NCBI GenBank assembly: GCA_965246935.1
Contig: CBDFGC010000002.1
Span: 1-64,000, forward strand
DNA from: JAZKFT01 sp965246935
GTDB taxonomy: Bacteria; Bacteroidota; Bacteroidia; Chitinophagales; Chitinophagaceae
Direction: 5' to 3'
Length of the DNA: 64,000 bases
Each line of letters begins with the position of its first letter. Within the stretch, counting starts at the first letter, position 1. This document shows positions 47,882 to 56,211 of this stretch, in pieces. Below the pieces are notes generated by a model, which saw nothing but the letters and a program-made list of their open reading frames with translations, had not been told where the DNA came from and ran no database searches. A program made the translations under genes and the position numbers.

Positions 47882-48271
47882 AAAAGATTGTTTCATGGCC
47901 GTTTCTATAATCATTTCATGCCTTCGGCATTTTTATAAGAAAGCCCTGTATTTTTGTATCTGTTTTTTGGCCATAAGTATTCGTTAGTTGTAGGATTGTA
48001 ATGCTTAGTAGTACACTTGTAATAATCAGTAGATTGAATTTGCCTTACAGTTGGCCAACTATAACCTTCAGTTACTCATTTATCTGCCACAGTTGGTAAA
48101 AAGTATCGTCCAATTACTCATTTGTAAGCCATTTTGGCATAACTTAAGGCTGCAAATGCATATCTGATGATGAAATTTTTTAGTTTGAGTAAGTAAAAAT
48201 TTGTTTTAGGCCAGTTTCCTTTTGTTTTCTCCGGTATATTTATTCATATATCCAGTTTATGCGGTTCTGCC

Positions 48272-48303
48272 ATTCCGCTTCGTGGGCCACTAAGCGAAGC
48301 GAA
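48272..48303. repeat. Palindrome family P, copy 5 (degenerate)
   Basis: CCGCTTCGTGGGCCACTAAG then CGAAGCG. It is preceded by ATGCGGTTCTGCCATTCC, a phrase also near copies 2, 4 and 6. It lies about 95 bases upstream of the zinc-ribbon gene. Confidence 0.65.
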
Positions 48304-48396
48304 AAAAGAAATTTTATTTCCGCCACAGCGCAAACACGACAACGTGGGCTAAAGCAATTAATTAACACTTAGACAAGATTAAAAAAGATATTCAAA

Positions 48397-48782
48397 ATGG
48401 TAACAAAGCCTATTAAATTTAATATTACTTGCTACACTTGTAATTCTAATGCCAATTTAGTTCAAATTTTTGTTGACTCCGAAGAAAGAAAATCAAATCA
48501 AGAGTTATTAGAATTGATAAAATTTGGTAACAATTCCACTTGTCCAATGTGCAATACATTAGGAAATCTAAGGGTAAATTATATATCTGACAACACAAAC
48601 AACCCAGATTACACAAATTTGAAACTCGTTGAAAATTATAGGTATTACAGTAACTCATTCTACAAATTAAAAAATAAGTGGTTAGCAGATTACGTTGATT
48701 TAGATTATGATAATGAATTAATCAAATGCATGGAATATGTAAGAATGGACAGTTATTTTAATTATATGTTTGCTCTATTAAT
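48397..48782 (+). pseudogene. Zinc-ribbon protein, N-terminal half, interrupted by IS4
   Basis: The first ~129 codons of an unrecognised protein with two CxxC pairs (NITCYTCNSNAN and STCPMCNTLGN) that would bind zinc. The frame enters the IS4 end at 48783. Joining ...FALLI to the sequence right of the IS (from about 50113, EYNFKRKNRPILDN) restores one frame, so both belong to a single gene cut by the insertion. A/T-rich codons match the other island genes. Confidence 0.75.
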
Positions 48783-50108
48783 CAATAGTTCGGAAGGAAT
48801 TAAGCGGCCATATTGCCAATGTTTAAGCACTTGTTGAACAGCCTTTTTATTTTATTACAAGTCATGTCCAGTTCTAAGTTTGCAAAAATAGTTTCTGCCA
48901 TATATTTATTAAGGCAATAAGTTTTAGCACTGCGCATCGAAAATGGCGTTCCTTTCTTTTCTGCTGCTGGCAGTTTTGCCCACCATTGCCACTTCACTAT
49001 CGATACGCTGAACAAGGACATGTTCCAGTGATTATACAACTTCTCTTCACTTCGCCCCTGGCAGTGTTCCAATCCCGCACTAGTCTTGGCATCCCGTATC
49101 AAAAATTCTATCTGGAAACGTAAGCGGTAATAGGTAAGAACTTTTTCTCCTTCCATCTCTACATTAGTGCTGATCAATACCTCATAACCCTTGCTGTCCT
49201 TTCGTTCTACATAAACCGCCTTCACTTAACGCTTTAACAACACGCTATACACAATTGCTTCATAGGCCACCATCTCCTCCTCTTCATAACATACTTTCCA
49301 CACCCGCCGGTCGATGTTCTTTACATCTACCTTACCGCTGAACTGCTTAGGCCGACCTTTGCCGCCATTCTGTTTTCCGTTATACAAATATTTTAAATTA
49401 GCGTCCCGGCGCCCTTTGCTCACTACCACAAACCCTTCTTTTGTTACTGCATCTATAAAGTTTTTCTTCATAAAGAAGCCATCGGCCACAATTACTTTCG
49501 TGTATAATTGAATCCGCTCTTTTCGTTCTGTAATCATAGTGGCATACTGCACTACCCGATTGTCTTTTGCTGCTGCCTTATCCTCTTTTGCCAATGCCTT
49601 TGTCTGAACTGCTTCCAGGTGATAAGCCGTTCTGTCTTCCACATCTATCATGGCCAATACAGTTGCTTCCAGTCCTTTCTCCGCCCGCTGATGCGTCCCG
49701 TTCCAGAACCAGCCTAAGCCCGGTGTTTCTTTACCTGCTTTCGAAATAAAAGTAGGGTCAATGGCCAGCAGGCATTCCTTCTTTTTCAAGCCCTCGTATA
49801 AGCCGTCATACAATTTTCAAAAGGCAGCTTCTTGCTGAACTGATCGCGGATCGCTTTTTCACAATAGCCGCCATAACGTGCCAGGTTTAAAAAATTGTAG
49901 CGTACGGGAAGCATCAGCCACCTCTCTAAAAGCCAGATAAAAAACTTCTGTTGAGGCTTGGTAATGCCTGTAACTTGTTGTATTGTTGTGCCCACAAAGT
50001 TTACCGCTTTGTGCAAGGCAGTGCTTATCGTTAGTTGCATAACTTAGCACTGCCTTTTTTATTCCCTTTTTTCTTAATCTATACCTAAAAATTCCTTCCG
50101 AACTATTG
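48783..50108 (-). mobile_element. IS4-family insertion sequence, copy B (complete, inactivated)
   Basis: A 1326-bp element with perfect 19-bp terminal repeats, CAATAGTTCGGAAGGAATT (48783-48801) and AATTCCTTCCGAACTATTG (50090-50108), nearly identical to copy A. Flanking bases extend the symmetry by two (AT). I could not see a convincing direct target duplication. Confidence 0.92.
48800..50040 (-). pseudogene. IS4-family transposase, killed by a frameshift and a stop
   Basis: Same protein as copy A. The N-terminal frame (from 50040, MQLTISTALHKAVNF) breaks where the run reads four bases (49814-49817) against five in copy A, giving a -1 shift. Further on, TAA at complement 49226-49228 replaces a Lys codon of copy A (KRKVKAV versus KR-stop). 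Active-site residues are otherwise intact, so the element could only move if copy A supplies transposase. Confidence 0.9.
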
Positions 50109-50112
50109 ATAA

Positions 50113-50534
50113 ATAGAATATAATTTTAAACGTAAAAACAGACCTATACTTGATAACACTAAATTATTTAAATATTACCTGAATTTAGTAAATCAGATAT
50201 TTAAAAATCTGTATAATGTTCAATTAGTGGATATGGATAATGAGATTTTTATCCCTTTCGAAATTCATCATATTAATTACTCAAAATTAGTTCCTGCATT
50301 TGAAAAAACAATCTTATCGTACGTAAATTACAATGAGCAACTCTATTCAAAACTTAAACTTAAAACCGACGATAATCCTTATACACACAGAAATGGTATT
50401 CAGTTTTTTTAGCCGTAAGTCGAGCTTCTGCTCTATTAGCAATTAGTAGAATTAATAATGATTTAAATAAAGAAAGCTACTTTGGGGCAGAAGAAGTTTC
50501 ATTCAATAGTAAAAATTATTTATTATATATTTGA
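50113..50534 (+). pseudogene. Zinc-ribbon protein, continuation after IS4, frameshifted
   Basis: An open frame without its own start (EYNFKRKNRPILDN, then EIFIPFEIHHINYSKLVPAF) runs to a stop at 50410-50412 inside a seven-T run. One extra or lost T would continue it as LAVSRASALLAISRIN and SYFGAEEVSFNSKNYLL to 50534. It is therefore the rest of the gene at 48397, cut by IS4 and later frameshifted. I recognise no domain. Confidence 0.65.
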
Positions 50535-50839
50535 CTGCAAAAGGACTTTCTAATCAAAATGAATTAAGCAATTTGAATGTAGAAGAAAAGCAAAACAAAT
50601 TTTACCAATATTTGAGTTCAATTGGATTTCAACGATTGTCAAGAGAGGAAAATAAAGAGTATTTTAAAAAACTACAAACAGCCGTCATATTTTTTAATGA
50701 AAATAGTAAATTTTTTCATAAAAAAATTAATTCCAATGATTATTCTAATGATTTTATTATCAAGAGAATTAATTCACTTCCTCTTGATTCATTATATTAT
50801 GATTCAGAATGTTATTTTGAAATGAATGAAACTAAATGA
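50531..50839 (+). CDS. Uncharacterised protein, possibly the last fragment of the disrupted gene
   Basis: A 102-residue frame beginning at TTG and overlapping the previous stop by four bases (TTGA). It is highly charged and helical (NLNVEEKQNKFYQYL, then FQRLSREENKEYFKKL). It is either a translationally coupled small gene or the C-terminus of the preceding broken gene after another shift. No family recognised. Confidence 0.45.
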   Translation: MTAKGLSNQNELSNLNVEEKQNKFYQYLSSIGFQRLSREENKEYFKKLQTAVIFFNENSKFFHKKINSNDYSNDFIIKRINSLPLDSLYYDSECYFEMNETK

Positions 50840-51017
50840 TTTGAATTTCTATTTTTTGTTGCGGTGGCCCGTGTCTCATGTATCACTTACCAAAACAGAT
50901 AAATGTGCTGATTGATGTATCTATACCTGGACGGTTTAGATTTGCCTAATAAGCAAGTACGGCGGAAAATGTAACTTTGCAACTTGTTTCTAACCCAAAA
51001 CATTCGTGTAAAATTTT

Positions 51018-52037
51018 ATGGAACCTTGGGAAAAACAGGAATTAACAAAAAGAGAAACTCAGCTTAGAGATAAAGTTCAAAAGCTTATTCAATATTGTGA
51101 TTATTGTCAACCTTATGATGAGGGTGAAGTAGTTTGGATTTTGGGTGACAAAATTGAATTGTATGATTTATTAGATGACTGCAAAATACCTGAAAAAAGT
51201 TGGGATAAAATTATTACTCATCTGTACTGTCCTCATTGTAGTCATAGTGGATTTGGTTTAGGATTGAATGTTGGTCTAAAAACGAAATTTGACATTGAAG
51301 TGGATAAGCATATGGATGAGGTATATGCTGTCTACGGCGGAGAAGTAAAAGACTTTGAAGACCACTTGGAAAAGTTTCCTCTATTGGCTTACCAGCATAG
51401 TTTTGGGCGAAAGCTTTTTAATGAATTAAAAGTAAAAAAATTACCAGTTATCGAAATTGAAGGAAATTTATTTAGAGCCAGACGAGTTGAAGGGGCTGAA
51501 ATTTTAGAGACGGAAAAAATGTTTAATCCACCTACAGGTAAGCCAAAAGAAGGCAGATTCAACCATGCGGGGCAGAGCCATCTTTATCTTGCAAGTGATA
51601 AAAATTCTGCAATAAAGAAATTTTTTTGGGATAATATATCTGCATTGGTTTGGTGGCAAGAGTTTACAGTCGAAGAGAAAATTTTAAACGTTCTAGATTT
51701 GTCTTTTGATTGGAGTGCATTAAGCCCCTCAACTTCCACACTTCTGCTTTCTTTAAAAGTATACAATAGTTTAGGAAGATCAGATAGAAATAAGGATAAT
51801 TGGAGACCAGACTATTACTTGACAAGATTCATAATGGATTGTGCAAAAAGTCTTGGGTATAATGGGATAAAGTATAATTCTTCCAAATCTTACTTGAATT
51901 TTGATTTAGTTTTATTTTATCCTGATGCAATAAAATTGAAAGCATTAGGAAAACCTTCAATCGAAATTTATATCGAAAAAGATGATAAAGGTCCATTTGA
52001 TTCAAACTATTTCGAGCACTTGTTTGAGGGGAAATAA
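51018..52037 (+). CDS. RES-domain protein with N-terminal zinc cysteines
   Basis: A 339-residue protein. The C-terminal half is a RES domain, an ADP-ribosyltransferase-like fold whose toxin members deplete NAD+: LFRARRVEG (Arg), then GRFNHAGQSHLYLASDK (the R/Y pocket region), SLGYNGIKYNSS and FVLFYP-like end (FDLVLFYPDAI). The N-terminal ~100 residues resemble HEPN/RES leader domains and carry two CxxC pairs (YCDYCQP and YCPHCSHSG). No Xre-type antitoxin gene is adjacent, unlike classical RES-Xre pairs. A/T-rich codons mark it as island cargo. Confidence 0.8.
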   Translation: MEPWEKQELTKRETQLRDKVQKLIQYCDYCQPYDEGEVVWILGDKIELYDLLDDCKIPEKSWDKIITHLYCPHCSHSGFGLGLNVGLKTKFDIEVDKHMDEVYAVYGGEVKDFEDHLEKFPLLAYQHSFGRKLFNELKVKKLPVIEIEGNLFRARRVEGAEILETEKMFNPPTGKPKEGRFNHAGQSHLYLASDKNSAIKKFFWDNISALVWWQEFTVEEKILNVLDLSFDWSALSPSTSTLLLSLKVYNSLGRSDRNKDNWRPDYYLTRFIMDCAKSLGYNGIKYNSSKSYLNFDLVLFYPDAIKLKALGKPSIEIYIEKDDKGPFDSNYFEHLFEGK

Positions 52038-52154
52038 GAATATCGCATTATTTCTTCCAACAGTGATTAGTCATTCATATTTATGCATCTTGAAGTTCTG
52101 TCATCCAGTTTATTTACATATGCTACAGACCTATGCGGCTGAGTCATTCCCCGT

Positions 52155-52181
52155 TCTGCTCCGTGTCTCACGAAGCAGAGC
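52155..52181. repeat. Palindrome family P, copy 6 (reverse orientation)
   Basis: TCTGCTCCGTGTCTCACGAA then GCAGAGC. It marks the boundary between the RES gene and the duplicated katG tail. Confidence 0.75.
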
Positions 52182-52224
52182 TATTTAGTCAACTTTTTCA
52201 TTTCTATTTATTGTTACATCAACA

Positions 52225-52495
52225 CAAAAATGGCGATAGGCACCTACCGCCATTTTTATCAAACATTACTATCTTATTTCGCCAAATCAAACCGATCCAA
52301 ATTCATCACTTTAGTCCACGCCGCTACAAAGTCTTTTACAAACTTTTCCTGCCCATCGGCGCTGGCGTACCCTTCGGCTACGGCACGCAGTTCGGCGTTG
52401 GAGCCAAATACCAGGTCGGCACGGGTAGCAGTCCATTTGGGTTGGCCGGTGGCACGGTCGGTGCCAAGGTACTTTTCCTTATTATCGCTCATAGC
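52225..52495 (-). pseudogene. Duplicated 3' end of katG with its terminator
   Basis: A 72-codon remnant (reading KEKYLGTDRATGQPKW, then DFVAAWTKVMNLDRFDLAK) identical in order to the end of katG at 53518. It also carries that gene's terminator hairpin (ATGGCGATAGG / CCTACCGCCAT, about 52230-52253). I count about 16 mismatches in some 225 aligned bases, mostly silent. That suggests a diverged allele rather than a fresh duplication. The match stops abruptly near 52495. Confidence 0.9.
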
Positions 52496-52596
52496 ATAAT
52501 GGAAGTACTAATCACTGTCATTGACGAACCTTCAAATAGATAACATACCAGGAAACGCCACAGGAACTTAGTAAATTTGCTAACATTCAGCATGTA

Positions 52597-53433
52597 ATGA
52601 AGGCAAAATATATCAACCCGTTTACCGACTTTGGATTTAAGAAAATCTTTGGGGAAGAAGCCAGCAAACCTCTTTTGCTTGACTTCCTGAATGCGCTGTT
52701 GCCCGAAGAGAACAAAATTGTTGACCTTACTTTTAAAAACACCGAACAACTCGGGTTAACCGACCTTGACCGGAAAGCCGTTTATGACATTTATTGTGAA
52801 AACGGCAAAGGCGAAAAATTTATCGTAGAACTACAGAAAGCTAAACAAAACTACTTCAAGGACAGAACGATTTACTATTCAACATTTCCAATAAGGGAAC
52901 AAGCCGAGCGGGGCGAATGGAATTATAACCTGAAAGCGGTGTACTGCATAGGCATTCTGGATTTTACTTTTGATGACTATGAAAGCGAGCCGGAAAGGAG
53001 TGAGTATTTGCACACCATCAAATTAAAGAATCAGAACGGAAGGATTTTTTATGATAAGCTGACTTACGTATATCTGGAGATGCCAAATTTTATGAAAACG
53101 GAAAGTTGGTTAGAAACACGTCTGGACAAGTGGTTGTACTTTATAAAAAACCTGGAAGACTTCCAAAGCATCCCTGCTATTTTTGAAGACGAAGTATTTG
53201 AACAGGCATTTGAAAAAGCGGAACTTGCCAATTTAGGACAAGCCGAGCTGGACACGTACGAAATGAACTTAAAAGTTTATCGGGACTATAAAAACACTAT
53301 TGACACGGCTTTTGATGAAGGCAAAATTGAAAGGACGATAGAAATAGCAAAATCTGCAAAGCTGATGGGTTTGTCCATACAGGATATTTCCAAATTGACA
53401 GGACTATCAGAAAGTGAAATAGACAAGCTTTAG
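52597..53433 (+). CDS. Rpn-family recombination-promoting nuclease
   Basis: A 278-residue PD-(D/E)xK nuclease of the Rpn/PDDEXK_2 family, formerly called transposase-like; relatives cut DNA and promote RecA-independent recombination. The start KYINPFTDFGFKKIFGEE is diagnostic. Active-site residues lie in AVYDIYCENGKG and KFIVELQKAKQ (Asp, then Glu-x-Gln). The C-terminal LSIQDISKLTGLSESEID is the usual helix-turn-helix-like tail. It sits between katG and the duplicated katG tail and is convergent with katG. Confidence 0.92.
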   Translation: MKAKYINPFTDFGFKKIFGEEASKPLLLDFLNALLPEENKIVDLTFKNTEQLGLTDLDRKAVYDIYCENGKGEKFIVELQKAKQNYFKDRTIYYSTFPIREQAERGEWNYNLKAVYCIGILDFTFDDYESEPERSEYLHTIKLKNQNGRIFYDKLTYVYLEMPNFMKTESWLETRLDKWLYFIKNLEDFQSIPAIFEDEVFEQAFEKAELANLGQAELDTYEMNLKVYRDYKNTIDTAFDEGKIERTIEIAKSAKLMGLSIQDISKLTGLSESEIDKL

Positions 53434-53467
53434 CACAAAAAGCATTTTCAACCCATATTTCAAATAT

Positions 53468-53500
53468 AAAAATGGCGATAGTCACCTATCGCCATTTTTA
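53468..53500. terminator. Bidirectional terminator between katG and rpn
   Basis: AAAATGGCGATAG-TCAC-CTATCGCCATTTT: a perfect stem with T-runs on both strands, 18 bases past the katG stop and 35 past the rpn stop. A near copy follows the duplicated katG tail at 52226-52258. Confidence 0.9.
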
Positions 53501-53517
53501 TATTGAGTGTTGCAAAT

Positions 53518-55797
53518 CTATTTCGCCAAATCAAACCGGTCCAAGTTCATCACTTTTGTCCACGCCGCTACAAAGTCTTTTACAAACTTTTCCTGCCCGT
53601 CGGCGCTGGCGTACACTTCGGCTACGGCACGCAGTTCGGCGTTGGAGCCAAATACGAGGTCGGCACGGGTGGCTGTCCATTTAGGCTGGCCGGTAGCACG
53701 GTCGCTGCCGAGGTACTGTTCCTTATCATCGCCCATGGCTTTCCAGGCGGTATTCATATCCAGCAGGTTTACAAAAAAGTCGTTGGTCAACTGGCCGGGG
53801 CGCTGGGTAAAAACACCATGCCTGGAGCCGTCGAAATTGGTGTTCAGGGCACGCATGCCACCTACCAACACGGTTAGTTCAGGGGCTGTCAATGTCAGCA
53901 GCTGGGCTTTATCAATCAGCAATGCTTCCGTAGATGCATTCCCCCGGTTTTTACTGTAGTTGCGGAAGCCCTCTGCCTGTGGCTCTAAGTGTGCCATGGA
54001 TTCTACATCGGTTTCGGCCTGCAAGGCATCCATACGGCCCGGTGCAAACGGAACGGCTATCTCATGTCCGGCATCTTTTGCTGCTTTTTCAACCGCTGTC
54101 GTGCCTGCCAGTACAATCAAGTCAGCTAAAGAAATTTTCTTGCCGCCGGTTTGTGTTTCATTAAATTCCTTCTGAATGCCTTCCAGTACCGCAAGCACTT
54201 TAGTTAGCTGAACCGGGTTGTTTACCCGCCAGTCTTTTTGTGGCATCAGGCGGATACGGGCACCATTGGCACCACCCCGTTTATCGGAACCACGGAAGGT
54301 AGAAGCGGAAGCCCAGGCAGTAGCTACAAATTCAGAAAGGCTAAGGCCGCTGTTTAATATTTTTTCTTTCAGTGCAGTAATATCGTCCGCATTCACCAAC
54401 GCATGGTCAACAGTCGGGATAGGATCCTGCCACAGCAATTCTTCTTCCGGTACATCAGTGCCCAGGTAACGTGCCCGTGGGCCCATATCCCGGTGCGTCA
54501 GTTTAAACCAGGCACGGGCAAAGGCATCGGCAAATGCAGCCTCATTTTCCAGAAAATGTTTGGAGATTTTGGCATAAGCCGGGTCTAGTTTTAAAGCCAG
54601 GTCGGTTGTCAGCATGGTTGGCTTATGGCTTTTAGATGCATCGTGCGCATCGGGGATAATATCGTCTGCATCTTTCGCTACCCACTGGTGGGCACCGCCC
54701 GGGCTTTTGGTGAGTTCCCATTCAAACTTGAACAGGTTTTCAAAATAATTATTGCTCCATTGGGTAGGCGTTGTGGTCCAGGTTACTTCCAGCCCGCTGG
54801 TAATGGTGTCGCCACCTTTGCCCGAACCGAAACTGTTGTGCCATCCAAAGCCCTGCGACTCTATACCAGCCGCTTCCGGCTCTTTGCCTACATGGTCGGA
54901 AGAAGCGGCACCATGGGTTTTACCAAAACTGTGGCCACCCGCAATTAAGGCAACGGTTTCTTCATCATTCATGGCCATGCGGCCAAACGTTTGCCTGATG
55001 TCTTTAGCTGCTGCAATGGGGTCGGGATTGCCATCGGGGCCTTCGGGGTTTACATAAATCAAACCCATGTGGGCGGCTGCCAGTGGTTCTTCCAGATCAC
55101 CACGTGAATGGAAATTACCATCTGCATCTTCGTCGGAACTTACTACGCCATGTGCTGCTACGCCTTCCACCCCTTTGCCATAACGGGCTTCGTTGCCCAG
55201 CCAGGTGGTTTCCGCACCCCAGTACACATCTTCCTGCGGCTCCCAGGTATCAGCACGGCCACCGGCAAAACCAAATGTTTTAAAGCCCATGGATTCCAAT
55301 GCCACATTACCGGCAAGAATCATCAGGTCGGCCCAGGAAATTTTTTTGCCGTATTTCTGTTTGATGGGCCATAATAACCGGCGGGCTTTATCGAGGCTCA
55401 CGTTATCTGGCCAGCTATTCAGCGGTGCAAAACGTTGCTGGCCCGCACCTGCACCGCCCCGGCCATCGGTTGTACGGTAAGTGCCTGCACTATGCCATGC
55501 CATGCGGATAAACAAAGGCCCATAATGGCCAAAATCGGCCGGCCACCAATCCTGTGAATCGGTCATCAGTGCATGTAAATCTTGTTTTACCGCCTCCAGG
55601 TCAAGGCTTTTAAATGCTTCGGCATAATTAAAATCTTTATCCATGGGATCGGATAAGTCGGCGTGCTGGCGCAGAACGCTAACCTTCAACTGGTCGGGCC
55701 ACCAATCCCTGTTTCGGGTGCCGCCGCCGGCCACATTTTGTTCCATGCTGCCGTTGAGGAACGGGCATTTGGCCGGATCGTTTGAATTTTTATCCAT
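53518..55797 (-). CDS. katG: Catalase-peroxidase KatG
   Basis: A 759-residue haem enzyme that breaks down hydrogen peroxide. The distal site is MAWHSAGTYRTTDGRGG, and the Trp-Tyr-Met crosslink can be placed at MAWH, GLIYVNPEGP and GRMAMND. The proximal His is in ALIAGGHSFGKTHGA. The C-terminal inactive peroxidase-like half is complete (ending MNLDRFDLAK). Length is typical. It is divergent from oxyR, whose product is the likely activator. Confidence 0.98.
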   Translation of the reverse strand: MDKNSNDPAKCPFLNGSMEQNVAGGGTRNRDWWPDQLKVSVLRQHADLSDPMDKDFNYAEAFKSLDLEAVKQDLHALMTDSQDWWPADFGHYGPLFIRMAWHSAGTYRTTDGRGGAGAGQQRFAPLNSWPDNVSLDKARRLLWPIKQKYGKKISWADLMILAGNVALESMGFKTFGFAGGRADTWEPQEDVYWGAETTWLGNEARYGKGVEGVAAHGVVSSDEDADGNFHSRGDLEEPLAAAHMGLIYVNPEGPDGNPDPIAAAKDIRQTFGRMAMNDEETVALIAGGHSFGKTHGAASSDHVGKEPEAAGIESQGFGWHNSFGSGKGGDTITSGLEVTWTTTPTQWSNNYFENLFKFEWELTKSPGGAHQWVAKDADDIIPDAHDASKSHKPTMLTTDLALKLDPAYAKISKHFLENEAAFADAFARAWFKLTHRDMGPRARYLGTDVPEEELLWQDPIPTVDHALVNADDITALKEKILNSGLSLSEFVATAWASASTFRGSDKRGGANGARIRLMPQKDWRVNNPVQLTKVLAVLEGIQKEFNETQTGGKKISLADLIVLAGTTAVEKAAKDAGHEIAVPFAPGRMDALQAETDVESMAHLEPQAEGFRNYSKNRGNASTEALLIDKAQLLTLTAPELTVLVGGMRALNTNFDGSRHGVFTQRPGQLTNDFFVNLLDMNTAWKAMGDDKEQYLGSDRATGQPKWTATRADLVFGSNAELRAVAEVYASADGQEKFVKDFVAAWTKVMNLDRFDLAK

Positions 55798-55885
55798 TGT
55801 TTTTTGAATTACTTGTTTAAGTGAAATGGCAATTGATAAGGACGATTAACAATAAGGCAAATAAACTGGTTTGCCATTGGGGTGA

Positions 55886-55916
55886 CAAATTTATGAAACC
55901 GGAGATATAATCACAA
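55886..55916 (-). promoter_or_regulatory. Candidate katG promoter
   Basis: On the minus strand TTG-N20-TAAATTTG matches the Bacteroidota -33/-7 pattern (TTTG/TAnnTTTG). It lies about 88 bases upstream of the katG start. Confidence 0.45.
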
Positions 55917-55936
55917 TCAATTAATTTTATGCTTCA

Positions 55937-55951
55937 ATAGGTTAAAGCTAT
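55937..55951. promoter_or_regulatory. OxyR-like half-site
   Basis: ATAG-GTTAAAG-CTAT matches the ATAG-N7-CTAT unit of OxyR operators. It lies just upstream of the candidate katG promoter, where an activator would bind. The second unit of a full tetrameric site is not clear. Confidence 0.45.
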
Positions 55952-55990
55952 TGAGCGAATTTTCGCGAAAGAGGAATTAGGATAGGGAAA

Positions 55991-56136
55991 TTATTTCGCA
56001 CAGAGGGCACAGAGAAAAGGAGAAATTCATGTAGAGGACAGGCAAGAAAGAAGTATTGCAGATAGTAAAAAATAATTGTTGTTTGTGCTAACTGCATTTG
56101 TATTTTCTCTGTGCCCTCTGTGTTCTCTGTGCGAAA
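55991..56136. repeat. CTCTGTG-type inverted repeat between katG and oxyR
   Basis: TTCGCACAGAGGGCACAGAG (near 55995) and CTCTGTGCCCTCTGTG with CTCTGTGCGAAAA (56102-56136) form opposing arms around an 85-base spacer. This low-complexity repeat type is frequent between bacterial genes. It creates a spurious upstream extension of the oxyR frame. Confidence 0.65.
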
Positions 56137-56211
56137 AACTTCTTTGCTCTATATCCTCTATGTGAAATGACATTCGCTTCATGCTACTTTTTAAAAAAGC
56201 TGAAAGCTATT

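Noticed and set aside
48772..50120. Target-site duplication around IS4 copy B
   Set aside because: Flanking bases (TTAAT left, ATAAAT right) are similar but do not form an exact repeat of the length expected for IS4.
42480..52181. Integron cassette array, because palindromes separate same-strand genes
   Set aside because: The palindromes lack attC core sites (GTTRRRY/RYYYAAC), there is no integrase gene, and both IS elements and a minus-strand gene interrupt the series. I keep only the weaker claim of recurrent joints.
56098..56211. N-terminal extension of OxyR with many cysteines
   Set aside because: It is translated CTCTGTG repeat sequence. The LysR helix-turn-helix begins right at ATG 56212.
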